In this document: positions 1 through 5,289 of the stretch, in pieces
Layout: every line of letters begins with the position of its first letter
How positions within the stretch are numbered: the first letter of the stretch is position 1
Assembly: GCA_027039465.1 (NCBI GenBank)
Contig: JALWEA010000489.1
Coordinates: forward strand, 1 to 8,080
Length of the DNA stretch: 8,080 nt
Direction of reading: 5' to 3'
From: Calditrichia bacterium
GTDB taxonomy: Bacteria > Calditrichota > Calditrichia > Calditrichales > Calditrichaceae
Program-made: the position numbers and the translations under genes
The notes under the pieces: model-generated
Databases searched by the model: none
What the model was told of the DNA's origin: nothing
The model's input: the letters and a program-made list of their open reading frames with translations, nothing else

Positions 1-393
1 CACAATTGGGGAAAGTCATTAAACCTGGTTCAAAACGAGGATATTTTGTTGGTATTTTTAAATGTAGAGCTCGGGATTGTAAATATACCTTCTTTTTTGA
101 AATACTTCCCGCAAGAAAAGAAAGATGAAAACCAAACGATTGTTCCTGTTTATTTTTTGTTTAACAAATATTATAGTCCTCAGCTTCAGGCGGCTAAAAA
201 GTACGTTCATGCCGGAGATTTAAAAAAGCCGGTTAAACTCGAAGTTTTGGTGGAAATCCTTAACGGGCTCATCGATGTGGAAAAATCTCTTGACTACTCG
301 GAAAAATATTATCGTAATAAATGGGGAGGGGTTAAAGCGTATTTGGAAAAGACGCAGGAGTTTATGCGCCAATTAGAATCAATTTTAGAATAG
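1..393 (+). CDS. Degenerate receiver-domain protein (pseudo-response regulator), 5' end outside the window
   Basis: The frame is open from base 1 to the TAG at 391-393, so this is the C-terminal ~130 residues of a longer gene; the TTG at 46 is only an internal codon. The visible part fits the second half of a CheY-like receiver. A hydrophobic strand (ILLVFLNV, bases 43-66) sits where beta-3 normally ends in the phospho-acceptor Asp. A second strand (PVYFLF, about 154-171) fits beta-4, and a Lys-Pro pair (226-231) in the context GDLKKPVK, followed by an amphipathic helix, fits the conserved Lys of beta-5 and helix 5. In this alignment the phospho-acceptor is Asn (61-63) and the Thr/Ser switch residue is Phe, so the domain probably cannot be phosphorylated normally. 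A charged ~35-residue tail follows (KYYRNKWGG region). The stop lies 10 nt before the next gene, implying co-transcription. The family call rests on pattern alone; the real protein could carry other N-terminal domains. Confidence 0.55.
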   Translation, partial: HNWGKSLNLVQNEDILLVFLNVELGIVNIPSFLKYFPQEKKDENQTIVPVYFLFNKYYSPQLQAAKKYVHAGDLKKPVKLEVLVEILNGLIDVEKSLDYSEKYYRNKWGGVKAYLEKTQEFMRQLESILE

Positions 394-403
394 GTGATAG
401 GAT

Positions 404-1891
404 ATGAAGAGTGCGATTCAACTTGAATTGCCCAAAGGAATCATTCGGCTTGTGCCGTTGCTTGATGGCAAACTTTTAATTGCTCAAAAGGTGAGCGGAT
501 CGGTTAAGCCTAGTGATGTTATTGCCGGTTTGAAGAGAATCGGAATTACGGAAGGTCTGCTGACGGCTTCCATTGAATTATTGCAGCGGGAAGATATTGA
601 TGAAATACCCGTTGCCTGTGCATATTACCATGATGAACCGCCGGAATTTAATGTGTATTTCGGTCGGGAATTCAATCAAACGGATTATTTGAATATTGTC
701 AGCGGTGATGAAATTCCGTTTATTAAGCAGGATTTGCAGGTTTTGGCTAATCAGAAATTGGTGAGTGTCGTCAAACCGTTTCGGACGGTTTTAAGATACC
801 CGGACAGCCGCATCGAAGAAAAGGCGATTTTGGAGAATATCTATGATTTACGGATTTTTAACGGAGCCAATGTTCGGGCCAAAGATTCTCGAATCTTTTC
901 GCAAATAGAAGGCAGCGCTTATATTTCACGCTGGGGCAAGGTGCATGTTTATCCGATTTTGACCGTGCGCGGGCTGGGTGAAATTCACGGTAAGCTCGAT
1001 GATCAATATGGCGTTCATGTGCTTGAAGATATTCATAGTTATTCAAATCTTGAGTTGCCCTCCAGCGTTTTTGTGACGGGAATGATTCATTCATCGTATA
1101 TCAAAGCCAAAGGCTATGTTCAGGCTCTTGAGGGGATTGATAATTCCAAAAAGATTGAAAACAGCCGTATAATTGCCGGGAAATCGGTTTTGGCGCCACA
1201 CATTAAACGGTACCGAATTATGGCGGGTGAAGATGTCCTTGCCAATGAAATTATTACGCAATCATTAATCATCAGCCATCGCAATGTGGTGGCCCGTATT
1301 ATCGACGAATCGGAAATTCGCGTTCAAAATCAATTAATTGCCGACGAAATTCGGGCCGGAAGTCAGGTGTATCTTGGCCCTTCGTTTGTCAAAAACGAAG
1401 CTTATTTGCAGCGGGTTGTAGCCAACAACAAAGCAGAAAAACGATTGGCCCGCAAGGAATATGCGATCGAAGAAATGAAAGACAAATTAGTGCGCGAGAA
1501 GCAAGCGTTGATCGGTTATTTTTCGCGGCTCAAAGAATCCGGCAAAGAAAACATTTTGATGGATGCAACCATGATGCGTTTGTATAACCAATTGAAAGAA
1601 ACCTTCGGTGCTTTACAGGGGCATATTAAGGAATATGAATCCTTGTTAAAAGAATATCTATCGACTAAAATTATTTTGGCATACAATGCACGTGAAAATA
1701 GAATGACACAGGATCCGCAAATTCGTGTGTACGGAAAAATTGCCAGAGGCGTCATGATTAGCACGCCCAACCGAAGTATTAAACTTTCCAAACCTTTGGA
1801 CAATGTTACCATACGATTTGACCGCTCGACCGGTGAGATGGTCATAACAAATCATAAAAACGAACAACAAGCCGCCGCTGTTAATGTTTGA
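404..1891 (+). CDS. DUF342 / FapA-family (flagellar assembly protein A-like) protein
   Basis: A 495-residue protein with the usual DUF342/FapA layout. An N-terminal alpha/beta region (about 1-130) contains a helix plus a GI-x-EG-type turn (IGITEGLL, 46-53). A long run of short beta strands with Gly/Ala/Asn turns (about 140-330) resembles a right-handed beta-helix. A charged coiled coil follows (about 340-425), then a final beta segment (about 438-482) with the IRVYGKIARGVMI stretch typical of the family's end. No membrane segment or signal peptide is seen, so it should be cytoplasmic. In Vibrio, FapA is needed for polar flagellation and interacts with EIIA-Glc; in most phyla the role is unknown. 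The beta-helix part is less glycine-rich than textbook FapA. The ATG at 404 follows an AGGTG Shine-Dalgarno-like sequence (392-396) with 7 nt spacing and lies 10 nt after the previous stop. The gene ends in tandem stops TGA-TAA (1889-1894), 24 nt before cheA. Family assignment is fairly sure; a flagellar role here is inference. Confidence 0.75.
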   Translation: MKSAIQLELPKGIIRLVPLLDGKLLIAQKVSGSVKPSDVIAGLKRIGITEGLLTASIELLQREDIDEIPVACAYYHDEPPEFNVYFGREFNQTDYLNIVSGDEIPFIKQDLQVLANQKLVSVVKPFRTVLRYPDSRIEEKAILENIYDLRIFNGANVRAKDSRIFSQIEGSAYISRWGKVHVYPILTVRGLGEIHGKLDDQYGVHVLEDIHSYSNLELPSSVFVTGMIHSSYIKAKGYVQALEGIDNSKKIENSRIIAGKSVLAPHIKRYRIMAGEDVLANEIITQSLIISHRNVVARIIDESEIRVQNQLIADEIRAGSQVYLGPSFVKNEAYLQRVVANNKAEKRLARKEYAIEEMKDKLVREKQALIGYFSRLKESGKENILMDATMMRLYNQLKETFGALQGHIKEYESLLKEYLSTKIILAYNARENRMTQDPQIRVYGKIARGVMISTPNRSIKLSKPLDNVTIRFDRSTGEMVITNHKNEQQAAAVNV

Positions 1892-1915
1892 TAAGCGTGT
1901 AAAGGTTGGAGCGAA

Positions 1916-4135
1916 ATGGGATTGAGCGCAGAAGATAAAGAAATATTAGCCGATTTTATTACTGAAGCCAACGAAGGATTGGAAAAGGCCGAAGGGCTGT
2001 TGTTGCAACTGGAAGATCTGTTAAGTGAAAATCGGCAAGCGGATAGCAGCTTGATAGATTCTCTTTTTCGCGTTTTTCATTCCATTAAAGGAAGTGCCGG
2101 ATTTTTAGGCTTAACTTTGGTCAACACCTTAACGCATCAGGCGGAATCCGTTTTGGATCGCATACGCAAAGGTAAATTAGCGCTGGATAAGGAAAAGATT
2201 GATCTGTTTTTTGAAGTATCCGATGCGTTGCAGATTATTTTGAATTACCTGCAAGAACATGAGGAGGAGCATGGGTTTCAAAACGATTTTACGGAATTGA
2301 TCAATCGGTTGAAAAAAATGGCCGAAAGCGATAATCGTTCTCCGTCGGAAACCCCAAGGGAAGATTCGACGGAATCGGAGCAGGATTCCGATACGCAAGC
2401 GCAACAACCGCCTCGGGAAATGTTGATTACCGATCAGATGAAAAAAGATTTTGCCGAAGAAAGCCGGGAGCTATTGGATTTGCTGGAACAGGATTTAATG
2501 GCATTGGAAAAAACGCCCGCAGATGTCGATCGGTTAAACAGCGTTTTTCGAGGGTTGCACACTATTAAAGGGAATGCGGGATTTTTGGGTTTTGCGGATA
2601 TTAATCAAATTTGCCACAAAGCGGAAAGTATTTTTGACCTTGCCCGATCCGGAAAAATCGAACTGCAGGAACGCCAAATTTCTTTGATGTTGCAAATTAT
2701 TGATTTTATCGGCGCTGCTCTGGAAGCTTTGGAACAGGGAAAACCTGCCGTAATTGCCGGGAAGAATGCTCTGCTTGATTTAATGGATGACATGATGGAT
2801 CTCCCCGAAAAAAAGAGGGACGAATCCGGGGCAAACGAAACCCCCAAAAAGAACGATCAAAAGCAAAAATCCGCCGGGGAAAAAGTTCTGCCGCAAGCCG
2901 GGACTGCCCGTTTCTCGCATCAAAAATTGAGCGATGTTATTCGGGTGGATGTGAGCAAATTAAATAAATTAATGGATTTGGTAGGGGAAATTGTCATCGC
3001 CGAATCTTCACTTCTGAATCACTATTCGTTTCAACAAGACGAAGCTGACGGCTTTTTGAAATCCCTTGTCTATTTACAAAAAAATATCCGCGAATTACAG
3101 GACCTGGCGACATCCATGCGCATGGTGCCGCTTTCGGGCCTTTTCGGCAAAATGCAACGCCTGGTACGTGATATTTCCGCAAAAAAGGAAAAAGAAGCGG
3201 AACTCATCATCCGGGGCGGTGAAACCGAAGTGGATCGTTCGGTAATCGAACACATTTCCGATCCGCTGATTCACATACTTCGCAATGCTTTGGATCATGG
3301 AATTGAAGCGCCTGAAGCGCGCAAGCAAAAAGGCAAACCATCCAAAGGGCGCATTGAAATCGATGTGCAGAGAGTCGGTGGACAAATTTGGATCAAGGTG
3401 AAAGATGACGGTCAGGGTTTAAACAAAGAAAAAATTTTAAAACGCGCATGGGAACGGGGATTAATACCAAACGGCCAGGTGCCGGAATCGGATCAAAGTA
3501 TTTATAATTTGATTTTCGAGCCTGGTTTTTCAACGGCTGACAAAATAACCAATATTTCCGGCCGCGGGGTGGGCATGGATGTGGTGCAGAAAAATATCGA
3601 AAAAATTCGCGGCACGATTTCTCTTTACACCGTGCCCAATAAAGGGACAACCATTGTCATGAAAATTCCCTTAACGACCGCGATTATCGATGGAATGCTG
3701 GTACGGGCAGGCCGTTCATTGTATGCGATACCCATGTTGGATATTCGTGAAGCGATCCAGACCGGAGAACAATTTTTGCTTGAACTTATTGACGGACAGG
3801 AAGTGATCAAAGTGCGCGACCGACTCATTCCGGTCATTCGTTTGCATCGCATTCATGCAAGGTTGAATACCGGTACCGAAACTAATGAAGGTATCGTGAT
3901 TATCAGCGAGATAGCGGGAAAGGCGATCGGCTTTTTGGTTGACGAAATTTTGGGAGAGCAGCAGTTGGTTTTAAAACCTTTGCCGAAATATTTGGGCAGG
4001 CTGGAAGGTGTTTCCGGTTGTGCTGTTTTGGGCAACGGAGATATTGCACTCATTTTGGATTTGGGGGCTTTATTGAATTATTTGGAAGCCCGATCCTCGC
4101 ATTCGGAATGGAAAATGGCCAATGTCGAGGCCTAA
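1916..4135 (+). CDS. cheA: Chemotaxis histidine kinase CheA with two HPt domains
   Basis: CheA autophosphorylates on an HPt histidine under receptor/CheW control and passes the phosphate to response regulators. Domains along the 739 residues: HPt-1 (about 1-120) with HSIKGSAGFLG, phospho-His55; an acidic Ser/Gln-rich linker (135-168); HPt-2 (about 170-290) with HTIKGNAGFLGF, phospho-His215; a Lys-rich linker (298-335); the P3 dimerisation helices (about 338-405, KLNKLMDLVGEIVIAES); the P4 ATPase with N-box (NALDHG, 457-462), G1 (DDGQG, 497-501), F-box (FEPGFST, 534-540) and G2 (GRGVGMD, 549-555); and the CheW-like P5 domain (about 590-725). All catalytic boxes look intact. There is no recognisable P2 (CheY/CheB docking) domain; the second HPt takes that place. 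There is no C-terminal receiver. The ATG at 1916 follows AAAGGTTGGAG (1901-1911). The stop is 10 nt before the cheW start. Confidence 0.96.
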   Translation: MGLSAEDKEILADFITEANEGLEKAEGLLLQLEDLLSENRQADSSLIDSLFRVFHSIKGSAGFLGLTLVNTLTHQAESVLDRIRKGKLALDKEKIDLFFEVSDALQIILNYLQEHEEEHGFQNDFTELINRLKKMAESDNRSPSETPREDSTESEQDSDTQAQQPPREMLITDQMKKDFAEESRELLDLLEQDLMALEKTPADVDRLNSVFRGLHTIKGNAGFLGFADINQICHKAESIFDLARSGKIELQERQISLMLQIIDFIGAALEALEQGKPAVIAGKNALLDLMDDMMDLPEKKRDESGANETPKKNDQKQKSAGEKVLPQAGTARFSHQKLSDVIRVDVSKLNKLMDLVGEIVIAESSLLNHYSFQQDEADGFLKSLVYLQKNIRELQDLATSMRMVPLSGLFGKMQRLVRDISAKKEKEAELIIRGGETEVDRSVIEHISDPLIHILRNALDHGIEAPEARKQKGKPSKGRIEIDVQRVGGQIWIKVKDDGQGLNKEKILKRAWERGLIPNGQVPESDQSIYNLIFEPGFSTADKITNISGRGVGMDVVQKNIEKIRGTISLYTVPNKGTTIVMKIPLTTAIIDGMLVRAGRSLYAIPMLDIREAIQTGEQFLLELIDGQEVIKVRDRLIPVIRLHRIHARLNTGTETNEGIVIISEIAGKAIGFLVDEILGEQQLVLKPLPKYLGRLEGVSGCAVLGNGDIALILDLGALLNYLEARSSHSEWKMANVEA

Positions 4136-4136
4136 A

Positions 4137-4140
4137 GGAG
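4137..4140 (+). promoter_or_regulatory. Ribosome binding site of cheW (decides the start)
   Basis: GGAG within TAAAGGAGAA, immediately after the cheA stop (4133-4135). Its spacing (5 nt) selects the ATG at 4146 over the adjacent ATG at 4143 and the upstream one at 4122. Confidence 0.75.
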
Positions 4141-4145
4141 AAATG

Positions 4146-4661
4146 ATGGCGGAAGAACTTGTGGCTCAGGAAGAGGTGGATACCCAGAAAGATAAATTTT
4201 TAATTTTTCATTTGGATGATCGGGAATTCGCCTTTGAAATTCGTTTTGTGTCCGAGATTATCGGCATGCAGAAAATTACGCCCTTACCGTACGAGGCGGA
4301 ATTCGTCAAAGGAGTGATTAATTTACGGGGACGTATTATCCCGGTGATTGACGCGCGTTTACGCATGGGGCTTGAAGAACGTCCGTATGACGAGCGGACA
4401 TGCATCATAGTCAACCAGGTTCGGAATATGCCGGTGGGATTGATTGTGGATACGGTGAGCGAAGTTAAGACAATTTTTCCGGAGCAAATCGAAAAACCGC
4501 CTCAATTGCAAACAAACAAACAATCCGTTTTTTTACGGGGATTAGCCAAAACGGATGATCGGGTAAAAGTTATTTTGGATATTGAAAATTTGCTCTTTAC
4601 CGAAGAACTATCTCGATTGGAAACCGTTTCCGAGGCAAATAAGCAAGAACCGGTGCATTGA
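4146..4661 (+). CDS. cheW: Chemotaxis coupling protein CheW
   Basis: A 171-residue single-domain CheW, the scaffold that joins the receptor hairpin tip to CheA P5 in the array. The N-terminal core begins KFLIFHLDDREFAFEI (17-32) and reaches V-SEIIG, then the conserved GVINLRGRIIPVIDAR stretch (56-71), whose NLRG (59-62) is the family signature at the receptor/kinase interface. The second beta-barrel half has IIVN (87-90), VGLIVDTVSEV (97-107) and the end strand VKVILDIENLL (140-150). A charged tail of ~20 residues follows. Three in-frame ATGs are possible. The one at 4122 would overlap the end of cheA and has no ribosome site. The GGAG at 4137-4140 lies 5 nt from the ATG at 4146 but only 2 nt from the one at 4143, so 4146 is preferred. 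Encoded directly after cheA, as is common; the CheA-CheW pair probably serves the MCP downstream. Confidence 0.95.
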   Translation: MAEELVAQEEVDTQKDKFLIFHLDDREFAFEIRFVSEIIGMQKITPLPYEAEFVKGVINLRGRIIPVIDARLRMGLEERPYDERTCIIVNQVRNMPVGLIVDTVSEVKTIFPEQIEKPPQLQTNKQSVFLRGLAKTDDRVKVILDIENLLFTEELSRLETVSEANKQEPVH

Positions 4662-4670
4662 TTTGAAAAG

Positions 4671-4674
4671 GGAG
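4671..4674 (+). promoter_or_regulatory. Ribosome binding site of the YfiR-like gene (decides the start)
   Basis: GGAG in AAAAGGGAGAAA, 9 nt before the ATG at 4684. It lies just after the cheW stop (4659-4661). It supports 4684 as the start, because the product then begins with a clean signal peptide; an upstream in-frame ATG at 4582 would bury that signal in an extra 34 residues read out of frame from cheW. Confidence 0.75.
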
Positions 4675-4683
4675 AAATTTAAG

Positions 4684-5217
4684 ATGAAACGTTCGGTAGC
4701 ATTGATTTCATTTATCGGAATGCTAATGATTGCGCAAGCGGCCTTTGCGCAAAACGTAAGTTGGACGCAGTATTTTTTTGTGGCGCGTAATATTTTTCCA
4801 CAAGCCAAAGAAATTTGCGTTTTGATGCCCAAAGAGGAAGAAAGTTCGCAGGAATTGGCGTTGGGCCGCGCAGCGGCACGCTTCCACTTTAAAGCAAAAT
4901 TGTATTTATATACCGACGCTTTAAGCATTGGTAAAAATCTAAAAATGATTCCGGAAAAAAGTATTCTTATCGTTTCCGATTCTCCATTAACACGTGACAA
5001 ATCAAGCATGATGTATATTTTAAGCCAAAGCAAAGAAAAAGGAATTTCGGTTGTTTCCGCCTCCCAGGATTATGTGGACGCCGGTGCTTTGGTCGGTTTG
5101 GTGAAAGAGGCAGGCCGTTTGCGTGTGGTGATCAATTTGAAGTTCAGCCGACAATTGGCCGGCAAGTTCACCCCGGAATTCAATCAGAAAGTCGGGATTA
5201 TTAAAGTATTGCAATAA
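4684..5217 (+). CDS. Exported small protein, YfiR-like (DUF4154-like)
   Basis: A 177-residue protein. The first 22 residues form a Sec signal peptide: MKR, a hydrophobic core (VALISFIGMLMIAQA) and an A-F-A cleavage site before Gln23; there is no lipobox Cys, so the mature ~155-residue protein should be soluble in the periplasm. The mature part has a beta strand (EICVLM, 43-48), a predicted surface strand KAKLYLY (70-76), a strand ILIVSDSP (94-101), a helix (105-118), strand ISVVSASQDYV (121-131), and a C-terminal AGALVGLVKEAGRLRVVINL (133-152) followed by a terminal helix. That last part matches, without gaps, the typical end of YfiR/DUF4154 proteins (GG-hydrophobic-GLV-x-x-x-GR-h-R-h-x-INL). 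In Pseudomonas and E. coli, YfiR is a periplasmic inhibitor of the diguanylate cyclase YfiN. The ABC_sub_bind (TrpX-like) fold is an alternative, but needs gaps at the same place. It lies between cheW and the receptor gene, so it probably acts on the receptor's periplasmic domain. Unlike Pseudomonas YfiR it has only one Cys (45), so no internal disulfide. Confidence 0.6.
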   Translation: MKRSVALISFIGMLMIAQAAFAQNVSWTQYFFVARNIFPQAKEICVLMPKEEESSQELALGRAAARFHFKAKLYLYTDALSIGKNLKMIPEKSILIVSDSPLTRDKSSMMYILSQSKEKGISVVSASQDYVDAGALVGLVKEAGRLRVVINLKFSRQLAGKFTPEFNQKVGIIKVLQ

Positions 5218-5289
5218 TGTCTTGCGATTCATATTACGCAGGGCGACAATGATTTTTAAAGGAGTGCCCAATAAAGAAAGGGACAAACC
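5218..5289 (+). other. Intergenic gap before the receptor gene, with a weak hairpin
   Basis: This 72-nt gap is the longest in the window. It holds an imperfect 6-bp inverted repeat (CTTGCG at 5221-5226 and CGCAGG at 5237-5242, one G-U pair, 10-nt loop) without an adjacent T run, so it is not a convincing terminator; it might modulate mRNA stability or the level of the receptor relative to the upstream genes. An AAAGGAG at 5258-5264 lies too far upstream of the receptor ATG; the nearer AGGGA (5279-5283, 6-nt spacing) is the likely ribosome site. No promoter boxes are recognised. Confidence 0.3.

Noticed and set aside
46..393. TTG at 46 as a real start for the first gene
   Set aside because: The frame is open to base 1, the TTG lies inside a beta strand of the receiver-like fold, and no ribosome site precedes it; the gene is simply cut by the window edge.
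4122..4145. Earlier starts for cheW (4122 or 4143)
   Set aside because: 4122 has no ribosome site and overlaps cheA; 4143 is only 2 nt from the GGAG. 4146 has suitable spacing.
4582..4683. Upstream in-frame start of the YfiR-like gene within cheW
   Set aside because: It would put 34 residues of cheW-shadow sequence before a clear signal peptide; the ATG at 4684 has a good ribosome site.
4608..5033. Minus-strand open frame of 141 codons opposite cheW and the YfiR-like gene
   Set aside because: It spans two convincing plus-strand genes and their junction, with no recognisable motif.
5221..5242. Hairpin after the YfiR-like gene as a transcription terminator
   Set aside because: The stem is only 6 bp with a G-U pair and a 10-nt loop, and no T run follows directly.
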